A stretch of 61,996 bases of DNA from an uncultured Clostridia bacterium (GTDB taxonomy: Bacteria > Bacillota > Clostridia > Oscillospirales > Acutalibacteraceae), in assembly GCA_944380875.1 (NCBI GenBank), contig CALWJA010000055.1:86991-148986 (forward strand). Direction: 5' to 3'. The position numbers were made by a program, and so were the translations under genes. The notes below the pieces were generated by a model. The model did no database searches. It was not told the origin of the DNA and saw only the letters and a program-made list of their open reading frames with translations. This document shows, in pieces, positions 49,608-58,706 of the stretch; the stretch's first letter is position 1; each line of letters begins with the position of its first letter.

Positions 49608-52283
49608 ATGAAAGAGAGGTATTCTGTTACCGGTATGACCTGCAGCGCCTGCAGCAGCCATGTAGAAAAAGCGGTAAAAGCTTGCCAAGGCGTTTCAAAT
49701 GTGCAGGTCAATCTGCTTCAAAATTCCATGGTAGTGGAATATGACGATACAACCTGTTCCCCGGAAACAATTATTCATTCTGTGGAAGAAGCAGGCTATG
49801 GTGCTGCTCAGGAAAATTCAGGGAACGAGGTAAAAACGGCCCATGCGGGAAATCCGGCCCAAGAGGCTGTTTCCCGGGCAAAGGAAATGCGCCGCCGTCT
49901 TATTCTTTCCGTAGTATTTTTGCTCTTGCTCATGTATGTATCCATGGGCCACATGATGGGGTTCCCTTTGCCGACGGTTTTCCATGGGGATGAAAACGCC
50001 ATGGTTCTGGCCTTCACACAGTTTTTGCTTTTGCTGCCTATTTTGTATTTGAATAGGAGTTATTTTAGCAGAGGATTCAAATCCCTTCTGCACCGGGCGC
50101 CCACTATGGATACGCTGATTGCCGTAGGCTCCGGCGCTGCCCTTCTTTACGGCATAGCTGCGATGTTTATAATCGGATGGGCATTGGGCCATGGAAATCT
50201 GGAGCTCTCCCATCGGTATGCTATGGATTTGTATTTTGAATCGGCGGGTACCATTCTCACATTGATTACAGTGGGTAAATATCTGGAATCCCGATCCAAA
50301 GGGAAAACCTCGGAAGCTGTAAACCGGTTGATGGATTTGGCTCCTCGGACAGCTCTCCGCATGGAAGGCGACCGGGAAGTGGAAATCCCCGCTGAAGAAA
50401 TCCAGGTTGGGGATATATTGGTGGTAAAACCCGGTATGAGTATTCCCACAGACGGAAAAGTGCTGGAAGGTTCCTGCGCGGTGGATGAATCCGCCGTTAC
50501 AGGAGAAAGTCTCCCTGTTGAGAAGAAGCCCGGCGATGGAGTGACCGGCGCTACCATAAACCGTTCCGGATGGATGAAAATGCAGGCGGAACGTGTAGGA
50601 AGCGACACCACTCTTGCCCAGATCATTCAGCTTGTGGAAGATGCCACAAGCTCCAAAGCGCCCATAGCCAGATTGGCGGATAAGGTCAGCGCGGTATTTG
50701 TGCCGGTGGTGATTTCCCTGGCGGTTCTCACCATGGCCATATGGCTCCTGGCAGGGAGTTCTTTGGAAACGGCTCTTTCTTTCGGCATTTCGGTTTTGGT
50801 TATTTCCTGCCCCTGCGCTTTGGGACTGGCAACGCCTACCGCTATTATGGTGGGAACAGGACGAGGCGCGGAAAAAGGTATTCTTTTTAAATCGGCGGAA
50901 AGTCTGGAAACGGCTCACCAGATAGATACGGTGGTTCTGGATAAAACGGGAACCATAACCCAGGGGACTCCCGAAGTTACGGATAGCTTTCTTTCTCCCG
51001 ATGTAACCCAAGAGACGTTTATGTCTCTGGCAGGATCGCTGGAAAAGCTTTCTGAGCATCCTTTAGCCAAAGCAGTGGTGCGCTGGGCGGAGAAAAACGG
51101 CGGCTTGTTTTGGGACCCAAAGGAGTTTAAAGCTACAGAAGGAAGAGGAATTTCCGCTGTTGTGGATGGAAAGCGGGTTATAGCGGGCAATGCCCCTATG
51201 ATGCAAGAGGAAGGTATTTCTCTTTCCGGTTTTCAGGAAACAGAAGAACGGATGGCTTCCTCGGGCAAAACCCCTTTGTATTTCGCGGCGGACGGAAAGC
51301 TTCTGGGGATGCTGGCGTTGGCGGATGTTTTGAAACCCGGCAGCCGCCGGGCTATTCAGGAAATGAAAGCTCTGGGGCTGGATGTGATTATGCTGACAGG
51401 AGATAACCGGCGCACGGCAGAGGCTGTCCGAAAAGAATTGGGGCTTACGGCTGTTTCCGCGGAGCTTTTTCCTGGGGACAAGGAAAAGGAGATCCGGCGG
51501 TTGCAGGGGGAAGGCCGCAAGGTGGCTATGGTAGGAGATGGGATCAACGACGCGCCTTCTCTGGCGCGGGCAGATCTGGGAATCGCTGTAGGCGCGGGTA
51601 CAGATGTAGCCATCGAGTCGGCAGATGTTGTCCTCATGCATAACGACCTGATGGATGTGCCTTCCGCAATCCAGTTGGGACGCTCGGTGATCCGCAATAT
51701 TAAGGAAAATCTTTTCTGGGCATTTTTCTATAACGTATTGGGGATTCCTCTGGCGGCCGGTGTTCTATATCCGCTTTTCCAGATTCGTCTGAATCCTATG
51801 TTTGCTGCGGCGGCTATGAGTTTTAGCTCCGTGTTTGTGGTAAGCAATGCTTTGCGGCTGCGGTTTTTTAAGCCTCGGTTCCATACCCAGGAAGAAGAAC
51901 CCATAACCGTTGAAACCAGCGGGAATTCGGGAAACTGTGACGCCTGCATATTGGAGAAAACAGTAGATACCGAAGAATTAAATAAAAGCAATCCCTATTT
52001 TTCCGAGCTTCAGCCAACGGAGGCGGAAAATGCCAATAGGAATGAAAACAAAAAAGGAGACGATGCAGTTATGTTCAAAAAGACAATTCATATTGAAGGA
52101 ATGATGTGCGCCCATTGCTCCGGCAGGGTTGAAAAGGCTTTAAACGCGTTACCCGGGGTAACGGCCAAAGTGGATTTGGAGAAAAAATGCGCTGTAGTGG
52201 AAATTTCTCAGGCGGTGAGCGATGAAATGCTGACAAAAGCCGTTACGGACGCCGGATATGAAGTGGTATCCATCGACGGATAA
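49608..52283 (+). CDS. copA: Copper-exporting P1B-type ATPase with N- and C-terminal metal-binding domains
   Basis: Membrane ATPase exporting Cu(I). N-terminal HMA domain with CSAC at 12-15; membrane CPC at 401-403; phosphorylation DKTGT from D445; SEHP loop; GDGIND at 643-648. After the last helices an unusual tail follows: an extra CDAC at 777-780, a Asn/Glu-rich linker, then a complete second HMA domain (CAHC at 834-837) resembling the chaperone CopZ. An in-frame ATG with its own AAAGGAGA precedes that domain. The start at 49608 has GGAGGGAGG upstream; the longer form would run through the operator. Total 891 residues. Confidence 0.97.
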   Translation: MKERYSVTGMTCSACSSHVEKAVKACQGVSNVQVNLLQNSMVVEYDDTTCSPETIIHSVEEAGYGAAQENSGNEVKTAHAGNPAQEAVSRAKEMRRRLILSVVFLLLLMYVSMGHMMGFPLPTVFHGDENAMVLAFTQFLLLLPILYLNRSYFSRGFKSLLHRAPTMDTLIAVGSGAALLYGIAAMFIIGWALGHGNLELSHRYAMDLYFESAGTILTLITVGKYLESRSKGKTSEAVNRLMDLAPRTALRMEGDREVEIPAEEIQVGDILVVKPGMSIPTDGKVLEGSCAVDESAVTGESLPVEKKPGDGVTGATINRSGWMKMQAERVGSDTTLAQIIQLVEDATSSKAPIARLADKVSAVFVPVVISLAVLTMAIWLLAGSSLETALSFGISVLVISCPCALGLATPTAIMVGTGRGAEKGILFKSAESLETAHQIDTVVLDKTGTITQGTPEVTDSFLSPDVTQETFMSLAGSLEKLSEHPLAKAVVRWAEKNGGLFWDPKEFKATEGRGISAVVDGKRVIAGNAPMMQEEGISLSGFQETEERMASSGKTPLYFAADGKLLGMLALADVLKPGSRRAIQEMKALGLDVIMLTGDNRRTAEAVRKELGLTAVSAELFPGDKEKEIRRLQGEGRKVAMVGDGINDAPSLARADLGIAVGAGTDVAIESADVVLMHNDLMDVPSAIQLGRSVIRNIKENLFWAFFYNVLGIPLAAGVLYPLFQIRLNPMFAAAAMSFSSVFVVSNALRLRFFKPRFHTQEEEPITVETSGNSGNCDACILEKTVDTEELNKSNPYFSELQPTEAENANRNENKKGDDAVMFKKTIHIEGMMCAHCSGRVEKALNALPGVTAKVDLEKKCAVVEISQAVSDEMLTKAVTDAGYEVVSIDG
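52053..52283 (+). other. Possible independent CopZ start inside copA
   Basis: AAAGGAGA (52053-52060) precedes an in-frame ATG at 52071 (residue 822 of CopA). Translation from there would give a 70-residue CopZ-like copper chaperone, MFKKTIHIEGMMCAHCSG. This suggests a copA-copZ pair fused by loss of the copA stop, or deliberate dual products. Confidence 0.5.
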
Positions 52284-52301
52284 GGAAGGGGAAAAGCTTC
52301 G

Positions 52302-52574
52302 ATGAAGGCGGATAACGAATCGGTTACCCGGCTGATTAAAACAGCCAGAGGCCAGATGGACGGCGTCCTGCGTATGATCGAAAACGATACCTATTGCATG
52401 GATGTTTTAAACCAGATTCTGGCGGCCCAGGCGGTTCTGCGCCGGGCAGAGCAGGAAATTATAAAAGCGCATTTGCAGTGTTGTGTGTCGGAAGCTTTTT
52501 CCTCCGGCAATGAGGAAATGCGCGCGGAAAAAATAGGGGAGCTTACCGCTCTCTTTGACAAATTGGCTAAATAA
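52302..52574 (+). CDS. csoR: Copper-sensing repressor CsoR
   Basis: All-helical repressor that leaves DNA upon Cu(I) binding. The metal ligands C32, H57 and C61 of the CsoR set are all present (YCMDVLNQI, KAHLQCCV). At 90 residues it is of normal length. It follows copA by 18 bp and should bind the palindrome at 49552-49584. Confidence 0.95.
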   Translation: MKADNESVTRLIKTARGQMDGVLRMIENDTYCMDVLNQILAAQAVLRRAEQEIIKAHLQCCVSEAFSSGNEEMRAEKIGELTALFDKLAK

Positions 52575-52793
52575 GCATCCGGCCTATGCAGATCCCTTTT
52601 TGGGAAATTCAGAAATTGTTTACACTCCGTTCACCCGCTGCATACGGAAGAGCGGTATAGTAACCGATAGGATAACCGGAAATATTGCAGAGTATCGTTT
52701 CTGCTTGTTTTGAGAATAGGTTCTCTGAGCAGGCCGGGCTATAGGGGGCGGGAAGCTGCATTGCATACGGTTCAGAAAGGATGCAAAAATAGA

Positions 52794-53204
52794 ATGAGCT
52801 TTTTTTCGCGTTTTGGAATGTGGCTGCAAAGGGTAATGTATGGAAGATATGGAAGCGATGCTTTATCCTTTGCTATTCTGATCCTCTATATGATTTTATA
52901 TATCCTGGCGCAGATATTTTGGTGGCCCATTTTGGCCTGGCTTTCTCTTCTGCTGCTTTTCTGGAGCTTTTTCCGGATGTTTTCAAAAAATATTTATGCC
53001 CGCCGCAGGGAGAATGAAAAATTCCTTGCCTTCTGGAGAATGCTGAAAAATTTCTTTACGGGCAAAGCTTTTCGTTCCAGGGATAAAGAGCACAAATATT
53101 ATAAATGCCCCAAGTGCAAGAACACGCTGCGTGTTCCCAGAAGAGGAAAGAAAATTCAGATCACCTGCCCTGTATGCGGAAATAGCTTTATAAAGAAAGC
53201 CTGA
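52794..53204 (+). CDS. Membrane protein with C-terminal zinc ribbon
   Basis: A 136-residue protein: two close membrane segments (about 24-44 and 47-65), a basic linker, and a zinc ribbon CPKCKNTLRVPRRGKK ... CPVCGNSF. Function unknown; such small zinc-ribbon membrane proteins are common in Clostridia. The ATG at 52794 has AAAGGATG upstream; the earlier in-frame ATG at 52710 has none. Confidence 0.75.
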   Translation: MSFFSRFGMWLQRVMYGRYGSDALSFAILILYMILYILAQIFWWPILAWLSLLLLFWSFFRMFSKNIYARRRENEKFLAFWRMLKNFFTGKAFRSRDKEHKYYKCPKCKNTLRVPRRGKKIQITCPVCGNSFIKKA

Positions 53205-53229
53205 AAAAGTTTATAAAATGCGCTATGCA

Positions 53230-53270
53230 AGCGGAGAACCCCTGGATGAGCAGGAGGTCCTCCGCTTTTT
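53230..53270 (+). terminator. Terminator of the zinc-ribbon gene
   Basis: AGCGGAG (53230-53236) / CTCCGCT (53260-53266), with an inner ACCCCT/AGGAGGT partial stem and T5. Confidence 0.85.
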
Positions 53271-53368
53271 GCATCTAAAAATGATACTGTTTCGGTAGTT
53301 TCTTCAGAGGATACATGTTACAATTTATTTAGAAAAATATGGTGTGGTGTTTTTAGAGGAGAGAGAAA

Positions 53369-54553
53369 ATGAATATTACATATGCCTGCAGGCAGATGGT
53401 GCAGGTTCTGCATGCCGAAATACGAAGGCTGGGGCCGGATGGAGAAATTATAGAAGCATATGGAAATCTTCCCGGGGAATTTGATCCTTTTCGGAGAGAC
53501 CAGGTGTTTCTGCAAAAGGTTTTAAACCGGAAACCCAAGGGTATTCCGGATCTGTTTTGCGAAAAAGGGTATATATACTATGGACTTTTGAGGTTGGAGA
53601 ACGGAGAAATATTTTTGGCCGGCCCCGTGCGTATTACAACCGATAACGAGGGATTGTGTGAATATATGATTGCACAGCATCATTTGCAGGGAGACGGATC
53701 CTATAAGATCCCATATTGTAATTTAGGAACGTTTTCCAGTGGCATGCTGCTATTGTTTCATTTGCTGACGGGAAAAGAACCGGATTATAGGGATTTCCTT
53801 GAAGAAAACAGGGAAGATACAGAAATCGAAAGAAAATCCGGCGTATCCATTAACGGAAGGGTGTTTCACCACCAGGAAACGGAAACCCCGCATAATCCCT
53901 ATGACCATGAATTGCGGAAGCTGGAAGCCATTCAGAATGGAAACGGAAAAGAACTGGAAAAATGCCGGAATGAGATATGGGTAGGCGAATACGGAAAAGT
54001 GGCGGAGGATCCTCTGCGGCAGGCTAAAAATCTTGCCATAATTGCAATTGTTCTGGCTTCCAGAGCGGCCATACGCGGAGGGCTTCTGCCTGAGCTTGCT
54101 TTTTCCATGGCTGATGGCTATATCCTTCTTACGGAAGAAGCGAAAGACATCTATAGCGCGGATGCCATAGCCCAGCGGGCGGAAGACGATTTTTCCCGGC
54201 AGGTGGCCGCAAAGTCCCAATTGGGAAGAAACCTTCTGGTGGAACAAACCAGAGATTATATTTTTAAACATCTGCACAGTCCTATCCGAGTAACGGACAT
54301 AGCAAAAAAGCTGGGGGTACATCCCAATTATCTCTCCACTGTGTTTAGCCGGGAGGAAGGAATTTCGATCCGGCAGTATACCTTGAGGGAAAAGATCCGC
54401 CAGAGCGAAAACCTTCTGCGGTATTCTCAATATTCCATAAACGAAATTGCCGAATATTTAGATTTCAGCTCGCAAAGCCATTTTGCCAGTAGCTTTAAGA
54501 AATATCTTCAAATGACGCCGGGAGAATACAGAGAAAAGTTTGGTCAAATATGA
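53369..54553 (+). CDS. AraC-family transcription regulator
   Basis: A 394-residue regulator. The C-terminal about 100 residues hold two helix-turn-helix motifs (RVTDIAKKLGVHPNYLSTVF; SINEIAEYLDFSSQSHFASS) with the ending FKKYLQMTPGEYR. The N-terminal 270 residues do not look like the common cupin domain. It is 106 bp before and codirectional with the GH51 gene and is likely its activator (inference). GAGGAGAGAG lies before the ATG. Confidence 0.9.
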   Translation: MNITYACRQMVQVLHAEIRRLGPDGEIIEAYGNLPGEFDPFRRDQVFLQKVLNRKPKGIPDLFCEKGYIYYGLLRLENGEIFLAGPVRITTDNEGLCEYMIAQHHLQGDGSYKIPYCNLGTFSSGMLLLFHLLTGKEPDYRDFLEENREDTEIERKSGVSINGRVFHHQETETPHNPYDHELRKLEAIQNGNGKELEKCRNEIWVGEYGKVAEDPLRQAKNLAIIAIVLASRAAIRGGLLPELAFSMADGYILLTEEAKDIYSADAIAQRAEDDFSRQVAAKSQLGRNLLVEQTRDYIFKHLHSPIRVTDIAKKLGVHPNYLSTVFSREEGISIRQYTLREKIRQSENLLRYSQYSINEIAEYLDFSSQSHFASSFKKYLQMTPGEYREKFGQI

Positions 54554-54659
54554 GCTGAGAAAAATAATAATTATCTGAGATATTGAATAGAGAATTCCCT
54601 GTTCCCTTGCTATAATGCACCTATACCGGTAATACCAACGGAGGAAAGGTGTGTTGTAT

Positions 54660-56153
54660 ATGAAAGTAAAAATAGACCCGGAAAGAGTTATAGGTGTGAG
54701 AAGCCCTATGCTGTATGGGCATTTTATTGAACATTTTCACCGCCAGATCTATGGGGGTGTATATGATCCTTCTTCCCCTTTTGCGGATGAGGATGGATTG
54801 CGGAAAGATGTGCTGGAGGCTATGCGAAAGATTCGCGTTCCGGTTCTCCGCTGGCCCGGGGGCTGCTTTGTATCCTCCTACCATTGGGAGGATGGTGTGG
54901 GAAAGGAAAGAAGGCCTCTTTTCGATAAAGCTTGGCGGGTAGAGGATCCTAACACCTTCGGGACGGACGAATATATCCGTATGTGCAGAAAGATCGGATG
55001 CGAGCCCTATATCTGCACCAACGCCGGCACGGGTACGGCAGAGGAAATGAGCAATTGGGTGGAATACTGTAATCTGGAAAACGAAGGGTATTATGCCAAG
55101 TGGAGAATCCGAAATGGTTATCCCAAACCCCATAAGGTTAAATATTGGAGTATAGGAAATGAAAATTACGGTTTCTGGGAAATCGGCGCCAAATCCGCAG
55201 AGGAATGGGGCCGTCTTGTAAAGGAATCCGCTAAGATGATTAAGCATGTGGATCCCGAGACGGAATTGACTGCCGCGGCTTTAACGGATCTGGATTGGAA
55301 CATCCATTTGCTCCGAAACTGCGGGGAATTCCTGGATTGGATCTCTATACATGAATATTGGGATATGGTTCCCCAGGTTAACGAATTGGCGGATTATGAG
55401 CAGTGCATGGCGTATACCAGCGGAATCGACCATTCGGTGCAAGAAGTTCGCGGTTTATTGACAGCCATGAAACTGGAGAAAAAAATAAAAATAGCTTTTG
55501 ACGAATGGAATCTAAGAAGCTGGCATCATCCCAACGTACATACGATTCGTCAGGGAGTCCATAAAGATGAATATATCACACCTCGAAATAAAAACGACGA
55601 CAACAGCCAATACACCATGGCGGACGCTGTGTTTACCGCCTGTTTCCTAAATGCCATGAACCGTAATTGCGATATTGTGGGTATGGCCAATTTTGCGCCT
55701 ATTGTGAATACAAGAGGATGCATCTATACGTATCCGGAAGGAATCGTCCTGCGGACAACCTATCATGTGTTTGATCTGTATGTGAACTATCTGGGGGATA
55801 CGGTTGTGGATTGCTGGCAGGATACGAATCCTCTGCTCCGGGTTTCCCACAAAAATGGTTCCGAACTGGAAGTGGCGGCGCTGGATATATTGGCGACTAA
55901 ATGGTCGGATAGAGAGGGAATGGCGCTGGCGCTGGTGAATAAAGATCCTGAGAATGAGCAGAAATTGAGCCTTTCTATCCCAGGGAATTTCAAAACAGCG
56001 GTTCTATACGGTATCAGTGGAACCAGCAAGGATTCCTATAACGATGTGGGTCATACGGAGGTCAACATTGAAAAAGAAGATCTATGCATGTTCCAGAACG
56101 GTATGGAAATAACCGTGAAACCCCACTCCGTAAATATATTGCAGATTAAATAA
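54660..56153 (+). CDS. GH51 alpha-L-arabinofuranosidase
   Basis: Releases arabinofuranose from arabinan and arabinoxylan fragments; retaining mechanism. Acid/base E168 in IGNENYGF and nucleophile E282 in AFDEWN are at the expected spacing, and WPGGCFVSSYHWEDG is the conserved N-terminal block. The barrel plus C-terminal beta-sandwich give 497 residues. There is no signal peptide. I chose the ATG at 54660 (GGAGGAAAGG upstream); GTG at 54651 is also possible. It complements the GH43 and GH31 enzymes. Confidence 0.96.
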   Translation: MKVKIDPERVIGVRSPMLYGHFIEHFHRQIYGGVYDPSSPFADEDGLRKDVLEAMRKIRVPVLRWPGGCFVSSYHWEDGVGKERRPLFDKAWRVEDPNTFGTDEYIRMCRKIGCEPYICTNAGTGTAEEMSNWVEYCNLENEGYYAKWRIRNGYPKPHKVKYWSIGNENYGFWEIGAKSAEEWGRLVKESAKMIKHVDPETELTAAALTDLDWNIHLLRNCGEFLDWISIHEYWDMVPQVNELADYEQCMAYTSGIDHSVQEVRGLLTAMKLEKKIKIAFDEWNLRSWHHPNVHTIRQGVHKDEYITPRNKNDDNSQYTMADAVFTACFLNAMNRNCDIVGMANFAPIVNTRGCIYTYPEGIVLRTTYHVFDLYVNYLGDTVVDCWQDTNPLLRVSHKNGSELEVAALDILATKWSDREGMALALVNKDPENEQKLSLSIPGNFKTAVLYGISGTSKDSYNDVGHTEVNIEKEDLCMFQNGMEITVKPHSVNILQIK

Positions 56154-56181
56154 GAAAACAGATTGGTTTTAGCCAGTAAGG

Positions 56182-56236
56182 AAAAGAACCGTGGAATCAA
56201 AAAACGCAGAGCGTTTTGACCCACGGTTCTTTTTGC
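56182..56236. terminator. Bidirectional terminator between GH51 and the NimA-like gene
   Basis: AAAAGAACCGTGG (56182-56194) / CCACGGTTCTTTT (56221-56233), with an inner CAAAA..CGC/GCG..TTTTG extension. Confidence 0.85.
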
Positions 56237-56288
56237 CAACCATTGTTTCGGATTTTCTCCAAACACTCTTTTAAAAAGATGCGGAATG

Positions 56289-56753
56289 CTACACCTTCGG
56301 TTTGTGTTCTTTTCCGCTGATGGAAAGGACGGATATTTTCCAAACGCCTGTATAGGGCAGATATTTTTCCGCGTATTTTTGGAAACCGCCCATAAGATGG
56401 GGCATATATTTCCGGCATAAAAGCTCCAGGCCGTGAAGCTTCTGTTCCTTTTCGGTAATCTCTTCCGCTCGGCCTTCCAGAATGGCGGAAGCATAATAGA
56501 CGGTGAAATCATCCTGGGCGTTTTCTGCTTTTGCTACACAGGATACGCTCACATAGGGATTCTTTTTAAGGCAGTCTATTTTGCGGCCCTCCAGCGCTGC
56601 GTGAAAATACAAAATTTCCCCATCCCTAGCGATGGAAACAGGTACACCGTAAGGCTTTCCCTCTTCATCCAGAATGGACATAGTTGCAAAGGGGCAGGAA
56701 TCCACGATTTCCCAGGCCCTTTCAGGGGATACTTCCCGGTCTTTTCTACGCAT
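56289..56753 (-). CDS. Pyridoxamine 5'-phosphate oxidase-like flavoprotein (NimA-like)
   Basis: A 154-residue split-barrel flavoprotein. MSILDEEGKPYGVPVS and LYFHAALEGRKIDCLKKNPYVS match the NimA/PNPOx-like group, which includes nitroimidazole-resistance proteins; activity here is not known. The start at 56753 has GAGGAGGAAG upstream; the in-frame ATG five codons earlier overlaps it. Confidence 0.85.
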   Translation of the reverse strand: MRRKDREVSPERAWEIVDSCPFATMSILDEEGKPYGVPVSIARDGEILYFHAALEGRKIDCLKKNPYVSVSCVAKAENAQDDFTVYYASAILEGRAEEITEKEQKLHGLELLCRKYMPHLMGGFQKYAEKYLPYTGVWKISVLSISGKEHKPKV

Positions 56754-56856
56754 ATACTTCCTCCTCATAAAAACTTTTCTTTTTTTCTGGATCTCGTCGA
56801 TATATTGGCAGCAGGCGCAATACGAAAACGGAATCGATCTGCAAGCTGTTTAGGGT

Positions 56857-57774
56857 TTACGGCGTGTCTTTCTTTTCGCCGGCCTCTATGGCTAGACGGC
56901 AGGCGGAAATGGCATCTTCCTGTGTATCGGCCGTGGTGAGAAACCGGTTGTTATGGCAAAAACGGATGGTTTGAAGGCCTGTAAGAGCCATAAGTTCTTC
57001 CGCGGATTTTCCTGCCCAGGCCTGGGGGAAATCGTAGGGAGAGCCCCCTTCTCCATGATGAGAAGGTACGGTTTGGGCTCCAAAGCCGCCCCGTTGGGAG
57101 GGATATACCACAAACCATGCATCCGTGCCAGCCAATACCTGCTTCCAAGGGCAATAGAAGGGAAGAACTACCACATGGTCTTCTATATGGCTGAGCGCTT
57201 TCCGAACAGAATCCGACGCGCGAACAGTGGCAAATACATTTTCAAAGTGCTTTTCAAGCAGTGTTTTCGCAAAGACTAATGCTTCCCCATAACAGGTATC
57301 CGGATCGGCGCTGCTGTCCCAGGCAGGGTTAAAGTCCCCTATGGCAGAAGCCAGCTCAGAACCGCAGCCAGTGTTGTCGTCCAGATCCAGAGGCTGCACA
57401 AATTGTTCGTCGAAACGAAGAAATTCCCTTTCAGCGTTTTCGTGCCCGCAGTTTTTCAGAAGAAATTCTTCACCGAATTCCCGCCAAAGCAGACCAAAAG
57501 CCGCGTAGGGAACGCCGTTATCCCGGACAGGGGCTCCCTGCTGATGATGATCGAAGGCTCCCCAGCCTAAGTCAAAAACAAGGCCTTCATAGTTTTCCGG
57601 CACTTTGAAAGCCCGCTTGATTTGAATATCGGGGCGAAGAATGGAAAGAAACGCTCCTGAAAACACATCATCCGCGTGGAATTTTCCTCCATGGGTCAGA
57701 GCGTTTTCAGGGATGGAGCTGATTTTCCTATGGTTTTTGGCAGTGGTTTCCAAATCTGTGCTAAAAGTTGTCAT
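56857..57774 (-). CDS. MYG1-family metal-dependent protein (DHH-like)
   Basis: A 305-residue MYG1/GAMM1 protein. Its metal-binding signatures are THGGKFHADDVFS (24-38 region), FDHHQQ and the later PSHHGEGG. Eukaryotic MYG1 is reported as a 3'-5' exoribonuclease; bacterial members are mostly uncharacterised. AGGAGG precedes the ATG, which overlaps the end of the AraC gene by 14 bp, so translation is coupled. Confidence 0.9.
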   Translation of the reverse strand: MTTFSTDLETTAKNHRKISSIPENALTHGGKFHADDVFSGAFLSILRPDIQIKRAFKVPENYEGLVFDLGWGAFDHHQQGAPVRDNGVPYAAFGLLWREFGEEFLLKNCGHENAEREFLRFDEQFVQPLDLDDNTGCGSELASAIGDFNPAWDSSADPDTCYGEALVFAKTLLEKHFENVFATVRASDSVRKALSHIEDHVVVLPFYCPWKQVLAGTDAWFVVYPSQRGGFGAQTVPSHHGEGGSPYDFPQAWAGKSAEELMALTGLQTIRFCHNNRFLTTADTQEDAISACRLAIEAGEKKDTP

Positions 57775-58591
57775 GTGTAATGCCTCCTGGGACGGCCTCC
57801 TTTTTCCCCGCTTTATACTGCATGGGGCTTAGACCGTATTTCTTTTTAAACATTTTGGAAAAGGTGTACATATCTTCATAGCCCGCAGCCCTGGCCGCTT
57901 CCCTTACGGAACAATCCGTATCGGAAAGCAGTTCAGCAGCTCTTTGCAGCCGGACGCGGATCAGATAATCTTTAGGTGGGCAGCCATATTTTTGAGTGAA
58001 AATACGGCACAGGTAGCGCCGGTCGATTCCCAGAATCTGCGCAATGCCCTCTATGGAAACAGGATTGGTATAATTGGCGCGGATAAAGTCCGCCGTGCGC
58101 ACGGCATATTCCTCCGGCCTGCTGAGAGCCGCAGGGGGATCTTTCTGCAAAAGCGCCATCAGTTGAAATACAAAGGAGCAAAGGAGCAGCTCTGTAGAAG
58201 GGCGCAGGTCGGGAGTTCTGCGTATTTCGTCGAAGATCCGCAGGACCTGGGGCATATAGACGGTGCAGCGGTTGCCGGAAAATACGGTGGCTTCCAGAAG
58301 TTCCGGGCAAAGGCGCCCTTCAAAGCCAATCCAGGCGTATTCCCAGGGGGATTCCCTGTCTGCACAGTAGAAGGTAGTTTCCCCCGGCCGAATGAGAAAA
58401 AGACTGTTTTTTTCCAGGGAATAGGAAATCCCTTCCCGTTCAAAGACTCCCTTTCCGGAAAAAATGCAATGTATCAGATAAAAATTCCTTGTGCTGCGCA
58501 CAGCGTGGCCTGGCGCGCAGCGCTCGGCCCCATATGTGATAGGATTGATTTCTGCGAAGCCCCGATTCAAAACGGAATGTTCATAATACAA
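57761..58591 (-). CDS. AraC-family transcription regulator with cupin domain
   Basis: A 276-residue regulator: an N-terminal cupin-like sugar-sensing domain (IFSGKGVFEREGISYSL, FLIRPGE) and a C-terminal double helix-turn-helix (SIEGIAQILGIDRRYLCRIF; SVREAARAAGYEDMYTFSKMF). The start is TTG with GGGAGG 9 bp upstream. The pairing with MYG1 is unusual, since such regulators commonly sit beside glycosidase genes. Confidence 0.9.
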   Translation of the reverse strand: MYYEHSVLNRGFAEINPITYGAERCAPGHAVRSTRNFYLIHCIFSGKGVFEREGISYSLEKNSLFLIRPGETTFYCADRESPWEYAWIGFEGRLCPELLEATVFSGNRCTVYMPQVLRIFDEIRRTPDLRPSTELLLCSFVFQLMALLQKDPPAALSRPEEYAVRTADFIRANYTNPVSIEGIAQILGIDRRYLCRIFTQKYGCPPKDYLIRVRLQRAAELLSDTDCSVREAARAAGYEDMYTFSKMFKKKYGLSPMQYKAGKKEAVPGGITHDNF

Positions 58592-58659
58592 ATATGTCGC
58601 CTCCCGGAAAAGTTTACATAAAGGCTGCGGGAAAAGGATTTTTCGGCAGAAGTGAGAAA

Positions 58660-58687
58660 ATAGAAAAGAAGCCGCCCTTAGGCGGCT
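58660..58687 (-). terminator. Terminator of the HAD hydrolase operon (minus strand)
   Basis: AGCCGCC / GGCGGCT stem (58670-58676, 58681-58687) with a 4-nt loop; on the minus strand it runs into TTCTTTTC. Confidence 0.85.
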
Positions 58688-58706
58688 GGAGACGGTGAGA
58701 TGCCGG

